Source: Botryococcus braunii
Lineage: Eukaryota; Chlorophyta; Trebouxiophyceae
Direction of reading: 5' to 3'
DNA length: 64,000 nt
NCBI GenBank assembly: GCA_002005505.1
Contig: KV908420.1
Coordinates: 185,557 to 249,556, forward strand
Shown: in pieces, positions 46,461 through 59,361 of the stretch
Layout: the number at the start of each line of letters is the position of its first letter
How positions within the stretch are numbered: position 1 is the stretch's first letter
Notes under the pieces: generated by a model
Told to the model about the DNA's origin: nothing
The model's database searches: none
The model's input: the letters and a program-made list of their open reading frames with translations, nothing else
Position numbers and translations under genes: made by a program

Positions 46461-47751
46461 TTGCATTGTGTATTACTATGGCTCCTCGGAATTCATACAC
46501 CGGATCCTATAAGCTGCCCTTGTAAATGGTTATAATGGATATATCCTCCGCCCCTTGGAGGGACAGCTAGAGGGGATGAGATCCTTTGTTTCCATGATTA
46601 ACATTGTCCACCGAAACATTGGCCGGCTGGTTGATGGAGTCACCTTTTGCAAGGTGCTCCGTTTGCACGTGATCCACGGTCTCCCTCTGAAGCTGCTCAA
46701 TGCTCCGATTATCCTGCTCGGCTTTCACCTGAACCCCGTCACCTGCCTCATCAACATTATTCCACCCAGAGAGGGGGACGAAGGAATGTCAAGACCCCGT
46801 CATTTGAGTTAGGAACGACAGCCCCCAGCACCCCAGTCCATAGCATGGCTCGACCAGGCGAGACTCAAACTCGTGATATCTTTTTAACAAATGAGTGCCA
46901 ATGGTTGCCTCGCAGCCCGTCATGTTTTGGCCAGTTCAGGACCAGATCTTCAAGAAGCATACAATGCTTTCAATGCATCACCACAAGCTCAACATAATCC
47001 TGAATAAGAGCTGTGGCTGTTAGGTGCATGTACACAACGGCCAAAACAAAACCCCAGATATGTTCGAAGCGTCCCTGCACATGCGCACATAGTTTTTCGG
47101 GGGGTGGGGGGGATACAGCAAAAATGAGTATGTGCAAACTCGGAAGGGAAGAAGAAACACTCCCCACCTCAAAGTAACAGCGTGCGAAAAGGGATTATGA
47201 CGCCAATACCCCACCCGTGGTAGCACCCGGCCCCCCGCCCCACCCCCCCCCACCGACGTTGAGTTGATTTACTAGTGTTTTCTCCCCCGCCGGGGGACCC
47301 TTGGGGGGGGGGGTATGAGGAGGGCCAGTCCCTGCCTTCACGACCGTCCTGATACGGAGCCCACGCCGAACTGACACCAACACCATCTGGGACCTCTTTT
47401 GTAATATGAGACGAAGAGGCCAGCCATGGAAAGTTTCTGGGGCTGGGAGGAGGGGTGGGGGGCTCGGGGGATGCCACAGTGCATTTCAATGCATGCACTT
47501 GCACGTGCACATCCTCAGATGACTCTATGTGCATGAAGTTAAGGCCGAGACTCGTGTCTGGAAGGGCAGAGCAGGCCACAATACAAACACGCATTCAACA
47601 GTCTAAACACCATGCACCATGCCTACACATGTGTACACATTTCACCTGCACACCATGTAGTACCGGTGGATCCACATACCTACGCATGTACACACTCATG
47701 CAGACGGCAAAAACGTAGACAGAGGCGTGCACGCCTGCATGCATGGATAAA

Positions 47752-48008
<257 letters not shown>

Positions 48009-48347
48009 GCGCGCGCGAGCGCGCACAGGGGGGGAGGGGTGAGGGAAGGGGGGTGGGGTTTGGGCGGGGCCTGTCACTTCTGGTGATGTGCACATAACTA
48101 GCCTCAAGGATCATTTGGTCTGTCCGGCACAAGCTGATGTGCACCATATCGTCCAACATGTGCAACGCACTAACTCAAAACGTTCGAGCCCCTCCCTCCT
48201 CCCTCCCCTGGGGCATGGACTCTTGCCTGCCCCATAAGTGAATCAGAAGTACTATTGAGTCATAGATACAAAATGTAATTAGAATACAACCACATTTCAC
48301 AACAAAAAATGTTTATCATATGTTAAGAGGGAGATAAAATAGAACAA

Positions 48348-49210
48348 CTACCACACCCTGTAATCAACCATATCTCCAGCAGGGCAGTCTGGATCAGTCA
48401 GATCCTTGATTGTTTGGAACTGCAGTTCCTGAATGGATAACTGTGGCTCCTGCTCTGCTTTGACCTGCAAAATCCTATTGCTATGTAAATTTTTAAAGCC
48501 AACACTTGTGGAGGCCTATAAAGACATATGGTTAGAGTTCATGAGGAAATCCTGGAAGGTGGGCCTTATGACCACATTATCCTTAAACCATGGGTCACTT
48601 ACCGCAGCTTCAGAATCGCTAGCGAGCTTTTCATTCCACCCTGGAGCATGTGGGATCGTCGACTTTGTTTCCCCTGCCAGCACTTGAAAAATTGGTTCAT
48701 AACAATAAGTCCTTGAACTCCCTTCAAACTTTTTGCGATTAAATGTATCTGAATACATGTACATGGCCTGGCGCTGTCCTGATAGTGCAAGAATGTTCAA
48801 AACCCCTCCATCAACTTAGCAACATTAGGTGGCTCTACACTAACATTAACATGTTATTTAAACACTACCGTTATTGAAAAATGTAGCAGAAGCCAGAAGC
48901 TCACCTTTCAAATTTCTCTCTTGCTCCCTTTGTAAGACCTCGGGATCGTTGTCACTCGCTGCGTGTTTTCAAACAACGTGGATTAGGAACATGTAAGTGC
49001 TCGAAATTTTGCATTTTGCAATAATTCTCAACATTATCTTAGCAGGCAAGGCACGCAGTGCTGAGTCCCGAAACCAGCTGGCGCACCGTGGCTGCCGTGG
49101 CCCATTGCCCTGATCGTCGGTAAAACCATTTTTTGTGTGTTTAACTTTGATTTTAAACATGAGAGGAATGGTCTTACTACCCTGGATGTAAATGTCGCAG
49201 AATTACCCAT
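48348..49210 (-). CDS. Small conserved eukaryotic protein with APGWNE/LASDSEA motif
   Basis: Exons: 49075-49210 (ATG), 48905-48958, 48603-48673, 48348-48464 (TAG); 125 aa, phases consistent. The N-terminus (MGNSATFTSRVVRPFLSC.., then MVLPTIRAMGHGSHG) is basic, lacks acids and could be a mitochondrial targeting peptide. The conserved core is DPEVLQREQERNLKG, then HAPGWNEKLASDSEAAVKA at about 72-90, then SIQELQFQTIKDL. I recognise this core as belonging to a small, widely conserved eukaryotic family without a well-established function (possibly the one that includes yeast Mrp8); the name is from memory and not asserted. The gene has only short introns and no microsatellites, unlike its neighbours. 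It is divergent from the proline-rich gene 1. Confidence 0.82.
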
Positions 49211-49867
49211 GGCTCCCGCTTCCCTACGGTTGTTCTCACTTCCCCTCCTCCAACTGTGCACAAGCTGTTTGATATGTGGTTTTCCTGATAAATTTAATAT
49301 GATTGACGTATCAGGTTAATTTCAGGATGGGTTGAGGCGTTCTCGGAAGGCAATTTCGGGCATCCGGAAGTCGCTCGACTCAGAATATCAGTGACATGCC
49401 CACATGCTGGAGAACGGTTGCTGTACAGCAAGTACAGCGAATTACAGTGGCCCGACAAGGTTCTGTATTCTAGGATACTGGGTATCAGATCCCCTATGAA
49501 AGCCTCCAGAAGTGCTCTTACCAATAACTTAATGGCAGTCTTAGGACTTCAGTGTGGTGCATGAAGAGGCTAGTGGCGGGGAGAGTTAACGTTGTCTAGG
49601 GTGCCCTTGGTCCTGTACAAGGACTCGATCCAGCGGCCATTTAGTGTCGACCAGCCTGTTTTATCCCTTTCTTGTGCAATAAAGAGCAAAAAACCACCAT
49701 TAGTTTGTTTGGCTTCCCTGTCTCAGGTTGACTTGCGGCATTTGTCACCTGGATCAGGGCTCGACCTTTGGTGCCTCTTGAAGTTACGGAGACGAAAGGT
49801 GCCATAGTCACAGACCATGAATTCTTAAATCCACATTAGGTCCACGTTAGTGCTAAGGAAGAGTTTA
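49211..49867. promoter_or_regulatory. Divergent upstream region, small protein / proline-rich gene 1
   Basis: 657 bp between start codons. No TATA box, repeat or additional open frame of note was found. Confidence 0.4.
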
Positions 49868-51716
49868 ATGGCGATCTCATCGGCGATGGCAGGGGCCGCA
49901 GTGCGGGGTGTGATGGGAGCTGGACTTCTCTGTCTTGGTATGCACGTGTCGCTTTCATTACACGAACTGTTAGGGTGGCCTTGGTATCCTGTTGTGCTGT
50001 TTCACGGAAAATGTGGGAGTTACCTTTCAGACGACATAACACGTGGCTCGCGTGTGCTTGCGGCTGCTTTTACGGGAATCACCGCTTGAATATGGAGCAC
50101 AAATTCAATGATTTACTTAGAAATTTTTCATATCAGTTATTTCGTTCTCCGATTGGGTGAGGATTTTGGCCCTGGTCAGTTTGAAGTTTGCTTATTCCAG
50201 ACTTGTCTTGTACCATGGGGGGTCAATGTTTTGGTAAAGGACGTTTCAGAGGGATCCATCCACCCTTATGTTTCAGTACTGTGAAGGGCTTTGGAAAAAA
50301 TTATGTTTGCGCTATATCCCACTCAAGTCGGAGGGGGAGGAAGTCTGTCACTGCAATTGGCTTTAAGACTGCCACGAGTTTGAGAAAAACTCTGCTCACA
50401 TCTTCTGTTAATCAAGCTCTGTCTTGGAAAGCTTGAATCATGTCTTTAAGCGATAGACAGTACTGATGCGGGGTGAAAGCCGGCAAATATTTATTGGAAG
50501 GCGTGAAGCAACAGCTCCGCCGGTATGTATGCAGTGATAGGAATAGCTCCGGCTCTGTACTTGTGGATTACCTTTGGAAGGAAAGACCAGGACGTTCAGC
50601 CACGGAACATTGCCCCCAGGGGCATTGATTGGCCCGTCAGTGCCCCTGGCCCGGCCAGGGCGCCTGGCCCCGTCATTTCCACATTTGTCACCGCATTTGC
50701 AGGTACGATTGCCATAGCGAGATTGCCCCAATGTCCTGGTGACTGCAGGAATCCTGCTCCTAGGCCTATGCTACTCTACAAGTATCTTCGCGCACGGACA
50801 AGCCCCTCTTGGTGTCCACCATGTTGCCACCTTCTCCCGCAGGGTCCTGCAAGGTACTCCCCAATGTCATCGCGACACGTACTCATGATCACAATCATTG
50901 TATCGCCACTGTACAACTGATGAGTTTACTCGTAGACACAATGTTACTTATACGGCTGGCTTGCCTCACAAGGTGATTGGCAACCGATCATAAGCCTAAG
51001 GGAGCGTGCCACATGCTTGGATGGACCTGTTGGGGCTTGTGGTGACTTGCCGGCTCATGAACAAAGCTTACATTTAGTTTTGAAACAGCTTGAGCCAAGC
51101 ATGGAATTTCAGGCGAATACCATTTCTTCGAAGAAATCAATTGTTGATAACGCGTATGCCTCAGTTTCAGGTACTTAGAAGAATTGTGTGTCTGCAAAAT
51201 AAATGCAAAACGTGTGATCCTCCTTCTGATGTTGAGTACCCCTGAACACGGTGTAGTTGGATTGTAACAATTGTTGCAACCCAATAATGGCAAGTGACGG
51301 GCAGAATGTGGTAATCTGTTTTGGTTTTGGTAATTGCACGCCTTACACATACATGGTGCCATCTCCAGAGTTCATGATGAAAACAAAACCAACTTTGCTG
51401 TGCAGACCAGGAAAAAGCAACAACTGACAAATGGTTTCAGAAGGTACATTCGGTTGCAAAGCATATCCTATAGGGGGGTTTTATTCACTGTGGCGGACTA
51501 GAAGTGGGGCTCATTTGTTATTTTTAACTACGACGGAGCCCATCATCTGCCGGCTGTGACTTGTACTCTGGCACTGAAGGATCAGTTACATTCATGTGAC
51601 ACTAGCTGAACAAGTCTGGGGCTGGCCTGTCACTGGCAACTGCCCCACCTAATGTACTTCCTCCCTGCACCTTCCCTTTTCTATTTCCCCCTCCTCCCTC
51701 TCCCCCCCTCTTTCTC

Positions 51717-51783
<67 letters not shown>

Positions 51784-54700
51784 GAGTGCGCGCGCGCGTG
51801 TGAGTGCGTGCATGCGTGTGCATGTGCATGCACGCGCGTGCGTGCACGTGTGTTCATGCGTGCGTGTGTGTGTGTGGGTGCGCTTGCACGAGCGGGTGCG
51901 CGCACGCGCGTGTGCGTGCGTGTGCGCGTGCGTGTGCGTGAGTGCGTGACTGTGTGTGCGTGCGCAATGGGGGTTGCATGTGCATGGCTGGTCCATGTGT
52001 GCGTGACGTGGGCCTACGTTTTTGCTCTGTGTATGCGGTCATGCTTGCATGTGTAGGTCAGCCTACCCATGGCTCTTCCCTGTGTGCTGGTTTTCTGTCT
52101 CCAAACCCCCTTGGGCGCAAAAGGACTGTGATGACTGTTTTTGCGGAATCTTTGGCTGCCAAGATATTGTGGCGGCTGTTCCTGCAGAACCTGTGGGGGC
52201 TAATCCCAGCCTTGCGTTGCCAGAAACTGCACGGCCCGCGGTGAGCCCAGCATCAGTTCCCTCTCCACTTCCTACACCGGCTCCTGCACCAACTATTCCA
52301 GGAGTCGGTGCCAACCCAGCGGATGCATTGCCCCGCACAAACTCGGTGTGAACCCCGCATGAGTAATAAGAAACACAGCATCACCACTCATATGCTGGAA
52401 TTCAAAACTACCAGAAAAACTACCAGGCTTCATCTAATCAAAAGGATGATCATCAGGAGTGTTGTAAATCTATATGGTTTGCGAGCGTACAGAAAGCACA
52501 CGTTCGAATGTGCAAATCTGGGGCCCAAAACTATCGTGCGGGCGTTTTTAAACAGTGTCATACATGTGATGTGGAGTTGCGGACATGGCCGAGGAAAAAC
52601 ACTCCGATGCAACTATCTTTTCTTTACGTGAATTGGGTCATACCAGGTCCTTACCCAGAACCAGGGCTTGGATGGGCTTACCACGTGAGATGCTCACTAT
52701 GGATAGTGTGTACATTCACACGTCACAGTGCGATTTGGATCACAGTCAAGGGCTGTGACGCTATATCTGCATATGGATGTGAGAAGTCTGTTTCTCAGGG
52801 CACATAGTCATGAGCAGCCTGCTGACATTGTCATACTGTAGCACTGAAGGTCTTTGTGTGTTGCTCTGGCCCGGGCAAACGTTGTTACTGTCCCCACCTT
52901 CGAGACAAGCACACTTGTGTCATCTGTGGACATTCGTGGTCGATCTTTTGCAATTACCCTTGCGCTCCTTGCGTATACGTGTATGTGTGCAGCTTTACGC
53001 TCGGCCAAGCTGGCGGATAACCACTGACACTGCCTCCAACGATATTTTGCAGAGTGGTACTCGCGGACACCTGCCAGCTGTCCTTGAATGTCATGCTCAC
53101 GTTACCCTTGCATTGAGCGAATGATTGTTCCACCTTACAAGGCACCTCGCAAACGATGATGCACACCTTGTCTAGGCCCCTGACTATCTCACAAAATTTG
53201 ATCCGCGTCGGTTTCAGCTGGTGATCAGGGCATGCTTATTATCAGGCCGTTCATCAGGGTTTGTGGATATCAATTACATTCCCCAGCTATCAGGGCTGTG
53301 GATACTAACTACATTCCCCAGCTGTCAGAGTGAGAGGGTGGAGAGTGTGTCCAGCCCGAACCAGCTCCAACGGGATCGCAAGCGTCGCCCGCGCCTGTTC
53401 CTGAGGCTGTCCCGGAGGCTGTTCCCGCTGCCAGTCCTGCCGTCCCTCCAAACCCAGCAGCTGCCTCAACGACTCCACCGGAAGGAGCCACGCCTCCAGC
53501 GGCACTCCCAGTTGAACCTCTTCCAGGCCAGGGCCCTTCTCCTGCCACGACACCAGCGGCGGTCTCCCCACCGACATCCCTTGGCCCCGAGGTTACTTCG
53601 CCGGCACAGCTACCTTCGCCTCCTGTAGGGCCGAGAGGGAGTGTCCCGCCTGGAGCCGCAGGTATAGGGCCTGTACCGGCGTTAGCTCCGTCATCTGGGG
53701 AACCATCAGGGACACCGCTGCCCGCTGTGCCGGGACCCGCGGCGGAGCCAGTCCCTGCGGGAGCTGCCCTCCCGCTTGCCCCTGCTGAGGGCCCAACCCA
53801 GTCAACTCCCAGCTCGCCTCCTCCCCCACCGCCACCACCATCACCGATTCCGCCGAGTCCTCCTCCACCGCCACCCCCACCTCCACCGTCTCCAACAGCG
53901 CCTCCGCCGGGGGCCGGTCCCACAGAGACTGGCCCCGGCCCCCTGCAAGGCGCAGCGTCTGCCCCGGGACCCGCTCCGACTGCTTCGCCGCCCGCTGGCT
54001 CCCCCGGGGGAGCGGCACTTGGGGTTCCCGTGGAGTTCCCCACACCCGCTGCATCCCCGACGGGCGAACCCCCGGCGGTCCCATCCCCATCTGCAGCCAC
54101 AGGAGGGGGTCTCCAACCCGCCGGCGCTCCAGTTGCATTGACCCCATCCGCAGGGGAACCCCCAGGGGCCCTACCCCCTGTTGTACCAGGGCCTGCCGCG
54201 GAACCTGTACCCTCGGGAGTCGCGCTCCCGCTGGCCCCTGCAGAGGGCCCTACAGGGTCCCCACCCCCCTTTCCCCCACCGCCGCCAAACCCGGTTTCCC
54301 CCAGTCCTCCTCCCCCGCCACCTCCGCCTCCACCAGCCCCCGCTGCGACTCCCCCGGAGGAAGGACCCACACAGACAGGCACCGTCCCGCTGCAACGTGC
54401 GGTGCCTGCCCCGGGTCCCGCTCCCACTGCCCCCCCTCCTGCTGGCACACCTGAGGCTCCGCCCCAAGCCAGTGTAGAGTCACCGTCGCCTGCGCCACCT
54501 ACAACAGGCGAGTTGCCCCCGGAGCAAGCCCCTGCTTCAGCCCTAGAATTGGGTGCCACGCTCTCTCCTGAAGTTGCAACGCCCCCGGAGCCGCTTCCAC
54601 TTGGGGGAGCGTCGCCCCCGGTTCCTGAGCCGGTCCCCGGACCCGCAAGTGTTCCCCCTACGGCTGGCCCTTCCCCCAGCATCCTCTCCGTCCAGCCGCT

Positions 54701-55496
54701 GTCGCCAGCATCTGCCCCTGCGGCGGCGCCTCCCCAGGGACCGGCGGCGGAAACCGTACCGCCGCCAGAGCAAGCTGCCCAGGGCCAGCCCCCACCACGA
54801 CCTCAAGTCCTTCCAGCCACAATGGCGCCGGAAGAAGCCCCCACCACGCCATCGCAGCCGCCGTCGGAGGCCCCAGTCCCTCCGGAAGGGACTGCTGTGC
54901 CCCCGACAGAGCCCGCCCCAGCTCCCGCACCCACCACCGGGCCGCCACTGGTCGCAGGCCCTCTGCCAACTGTTGCGAATCCTCCAGAAGCTCCAGAAGG
55001 GTCCCCGCCGGCACCGGCGCCAGGCGAAGGTGCAGGACAGGCACCGGTCACGTCAGTGCTCCCGCTGCCGGCCTCAGGACCGCCCCTCTTCTCTCCCGCT
55101 CTGGCTCCAGAAGTGGGTGTACCTCCTGTCTCCACGCCTTCTGTAGCCCTCAACCCTGGGTTTGGGGTGCCCGCGCAAGCTCCCGCAGTCCCCACGGGCG
55201 CCTTGTTGCCAGCAAGCCCCCCCGGCCTTGGGCCAGCAGGGACTCCGTCGGGAGCAACACCAGTCGTACCTTTGGCCCCTGCCACTGGGCCAGCGCCTCG
55301 CCTTGCTCCCGCGCTAGGGCCGGGCCCGGGGGCGGTACTCCCCCTGGGACCCCGAGTACCTCCACCTGGTCTGGCACCCTCGAGAGCTCCTAGTCAGCAA
55401 GGGAGACGCTCCTCACCTCCTCCACCCCCTCCACCTCCGCCACCCCCTCCCCCTCCTCCACCCCCACCTCCACCCCCTCCCGCTCGCTCAGGTTGA
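49868..55496 (+). CDS. Proline-rich (HRGP-like) membrane-anchored or secreted protein 1
   Basis: Exons: 49868-49937 (ATG), 50535-50702, 52188-52345, 53355-55496 (TGA); 845 aa, phases consistent. Joining exons 1 and 2 creates one continuous hydrophobic segment (GVMGAGLLCLVIGIAPALYL, about residues 15-36), which supports the join and gives a signal anchor or signal peptide. The rest is Pro/Ala/Gly/Thr-rich with SPPPPP runs, like algal hydroxyproline-rich wall or matrix proteins; a formin FH1-like origin is less likely because no FH2 follows. The last exon has a 152-codon internal tandem duplication (53727 and 54183) and ends in about 22 prolines and ARSG. The long minus-strand open frame opposite it is a composition artefact. 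Exon 4 is secure; exons 1-3 rest on splice logic and similarity to paralog 2. Confidence 0.68.
51718..51960. repeat. (TG)n/(TGCG)n array, proline-rich gene 1 intron 2
   Basis: TG run decaying into TGCGTGCG variants, ending about 230 bp before exon 3. The sense strand reads TG. The paralog has a TG tract at a similar distance from its matching exon. Confidence 0.95.
53727..54560 (+). repeat. 152-codon internal tandem duplication in proline-rich gene 1
   Basis: VPGPAAEPVP starts both units (53727 and 54183; 456 bp apart, an exact codon multiple). Both continue LPLAPAEGPT, a poly-Pro block, a GPT..TG..PLQ block, and APGPAPTA. Confidence 0.85.
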
Positions 55497-58317
55497 TCCA
55501 CCCCTGTTAGAGATACACACGTGTCACAGCAGTTCCATGAGGGGACCTTACACACGGCCATTGTATATGTGGCGGTGGGTGAGACTATATCACGTGTTAG
55601 TGGGTAGATTGTACATACACTTGTGTGATGTGTGACGAGACGTGTATTTCAGAAGCCTGATAACCCTCGGGCTATCTCCCTATGAAACTGAAGATTTGGG
55701 CCTGGGGCCGTCTCCTCTTTCCAGAGGCTTGAAGTTGTGGATTTAATCTCTTGATTACTTGGACCTGACAGTTGTACCAGGCCTGGATTGCAAGGTGAAG
55801 TAGTGAATAAAGAAGATCTTACAGCTGCGGGTCTACACTTTGAGACTTCGCAGGCCAGTGACGAAATAAGCCATAAGGCGTATCAATATTCATATTGATA
55901 ATTAGATGCCAAATTTCGATTTGCTTAGATGCCAGTACTCGTGGCTGCAGTTGTACCTTGAGGACTTGTTTGGTGACCACCCCTTCTGCTTTCGCAGCTG
56001 TTGCTGTCACCATTTACATCATGGCATGCATGCAAGGCATCCAATACTCGTGAGTCTAGGCTAAGGCATGGGCCTGTAAAGCAAGCTGGCATAATTATGT
56101 GTTTGCAATTGCAAGGCGTGCATGCTACTGCGGATGCTGTATATACGGCTGTGCAACTTCAGGGAGCTAGAACATTGTAGGGTTTTATGGAAGGCTTTCC
56201 ATACAGGGACTAGATCGGGCTGGATATAGGTAGGGGAGTTAGTCGAAAACTCCCCCACCTCTGTCCCTCTGGCCCTCTGTCCCTCTGTCCCTCTGGCTGG
56301 ATAGCCTAGCCAGGTGGCTGGTGTAATATTTACCTACTTCCTGCAGACGTGATACACGTGTGGAAATAGCACATGTACAGGGTTTCAGACATGACAGATG
56401 GCAAAACCGTGACTTGGAGTCTCCACCATCTTGCCTCCGCCGAAAGGAAGATGCCGTGGAAAAGAGTGGAGGTACAGATACCGTGACGAGATAGGAAGAA
56501 TGACATTTTACTGGAACTGCTTTGGTTTACGCTGAGAGTGCTGCAGGATTCATACGTGACTTTATGGTTGGCGCCCCAGATTTGCATAGTTGTGCTTGAA
56601 GATGGGGCCCTGGAGCAGGGCTTAAGCACGACGCTTCGAGTTGAAATCCAATCAAGGTGAAATCGAGATATCATATTGGATATAACTTAGCAAGCATGGT
56701 GACAAATCATATTGGGGATCCCTCGAGTTGCCCATGCATGGTTGGGTCCTCATGAGAGTTGACCATTGGACGTGATCATGCTCGCTCAGATGTATCTATA
56801 TAGATATCAGCGTTCTGCGTGATCTTACAGTGTATGGCGAACAGCGACATCCTTGGAAGTCGTTCTGCATATGTGGACACATGTATCCTTGGCACCATGG
56901 TCATGGCCACCTGTGGTATTTGGACACCGAAATTGTATACATGTACAGGGCGCTATGTACAGGAGAGGTCTGGAGAAGATCTTAACACGTAGATTCGGAC
57001 TATCCATCATGATATATGTCTAGTGTTAACGTTGTTTGTAAATGGTTGCTGTGCATGTATTTCGTATCCACTCAATTATGTTATCAAGCTCAAACTAATG
57101 TTAACTGCAGTTTACTGTATCATATTATATATCACTATCAATCCGAGGGTGTGGCCTGGTTTATCATTCGTGCACAAATAGTCCTACGTAGTGAAATTTT
57201 ATATTAGATGTAGATATAGATATAGTTAAAGATGTTTTTAGGGAGATGTTTTACGCACCATGAGGGAGATATGCACAATTACCAGCATATAGCTGCATTG
57301 CAGGCCCTGGGGTCGTTTGCAAGATTTCTGGAGTATGCCCCAGAAAGTTCCCTCATGAGGTTTAACCCCACTGATCAGCGCAGCCCGTGGTACCATGAAT
57401 AGCATCTATATGGTGGTGGGGGGGGGGGGTGTGGGGGGAGGGCATGCTTCTTCATACGTTCGAAAGTATGACGGGATTCCATCATGGAATATGTTACCAT
57501 CATGATCATGATCATTCATGAACTATATAGTTCATTATAATGCAAATCAGCATTTTTTTGATCATTTTCACTTTGGAGGAAGGCAATATGCCGTACCTTC
57601 ATTGCATTTATATGCTTCAATACAGTGAAGAGGAGAGCTTTGGAAGGATCTGGAAGTTACTGTGTGTTGGCCACTTACAGGAATGTTGTTGGATTTGAAC
57701 CCATCTGGGTTTGCTTGCAGTGATAGCTTAATAGTTTGTCACCTGCCATTTTGTACGTACACAGTCATGTGTAGAAAGCGATATGTATGTATGGCTAGGT
57801 GCTGCATTACATTTGCATCATGATCAGCTAATCATCTCATTTCGGCATATCATCAAGTTTCTTAGCCTTGTAGCGTTGAAGCTTCTATTTCCCACAGATG
57901 TCAAAGTTCATTTTATGATGAACACGCCGGGCGTTTGGTCGTGTAGGGAATATGCAATAGTACCTTTATATATGGGCTATTCCATTCATAGTGTGTTGTT
58001 TGTATTACTGTCTGATAAACATAGATACAATGACGGGGTACTTAAGGTTTGAAAACTTTCCCCACTATCGGAAGTGGGAAACCGCCTCAGTTGTTGAGGT
58101 GAAAATTACCCTCCAGGTGGCCGCATAACAGCCATGATTAGAATCAATCCAGGCGGGAAGGGGGGGGGTCTACGTGCGAATGACACTTTCTCTGGAGATC
58201 GATACCTGGTTTTGCATCAATAACAAAATGGGAATACCCCCGACTAGTGCCTCATGTTAATCGGCTTAGTCAAACCTTGCATGAGTGTCCCCCCGCCCCT
58301 CCCCCCCGCCCCCCCCC

Positions 58318-58790
<473 letters not shown>

Positions 58791-58934
58791 CTCGAGGACT
58801 TCCTCCCATCGGGGATCCCTACTCCCCTCCCCCCCTCTTCCTCTCCCGCTCGCTCTCCCTTTCTTTTTCCTCTCCCTCCCCATCTCCCTATCTCTCCCTC
58901 CCTCCCCCGCCCCCTCAATTGTCTCCCCTCCTTA

Positions 58935-58943
58935 CACACACAG

Positions 58944-58996
<53 letters not shown>

Positions 58997-59010
58997 ACAC
59001 ACACACACAG
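58935..59010. repeat. (CA)n microsatellite
   Basis: CA run between the CT array and a TG tract, upstream of proline-rich gene 2. Confidence 0.95.
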
Positions 59011-59086
59011 ACCCTACACGCCCATCGTCAGACCACAGTTCAGGCTTGTCAAAATTAAAACCTTAGCGAGTCGGGATTCACAGCTG

Positions 59087-59089
<3 letters not shown>

Positions 59090-59164
<75 letters not shown>

Positions 59165-59175
59165 CGCGCGCGAGC
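59090..59175. repeat. (TG)n/(CG)n microsatellite
   Basis: TG run ending in a CGCGCG block, about 190 bp before the first recognisable exon of proline-rich gene 2. Confidence 0.95.
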
Positions 59176-59361
59176 GCACACGCACATGGCACGAGTTTGC
59201 GCGTGTTTTTGGGGAGATGTTTTACGCACCATGAGTGTTCGTGCCTATATGAACACATAGTTTTGATTGCGATTATGTATGCACGCATGCGTTCGCGTGC
59301 ACCCAGCCCTCTATCCAATATTGTGTGAACATAAGTGACTGTTATGACTGTGAAATGGCAG

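Noticed and set aside
46555..46997. Overlapping plus-strand frames of 85 and 116 codons
   Set aside because: No start context, no splice partners, no recognisable motif, and the two frames compete.
52508..52810. FKQCHTC in a plus-strand frame, resembling a cytochrome c haem site
   Set aside because: The surrounding residues do not fit any cytochrome c, the motif lacks the His after CxxC, and the region is an intron of proline-rich gene 1.
52852..53024. Cysteine-rich frame (CCSGPGKRCYCPH..CVICGH..CNYPCAPC) suggesting a zinc-binding exon
   Set aside because: Flanking splice sites do not give a frame compatible with exons 3 and 4 of proline-rich gene 1 and no paralogous segment exists in gene 2. 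It could be revisited with RNA data.
53309..54682. 457-codon open frame on the minus strand opposite proline-rich gene 1
   Set aside because: It is the antisense shadow of CCN-rich codons (GGN on the other strand) and gives a Gly/Ala/Ser protein without features. A similar shadow lies opposite gene 2.
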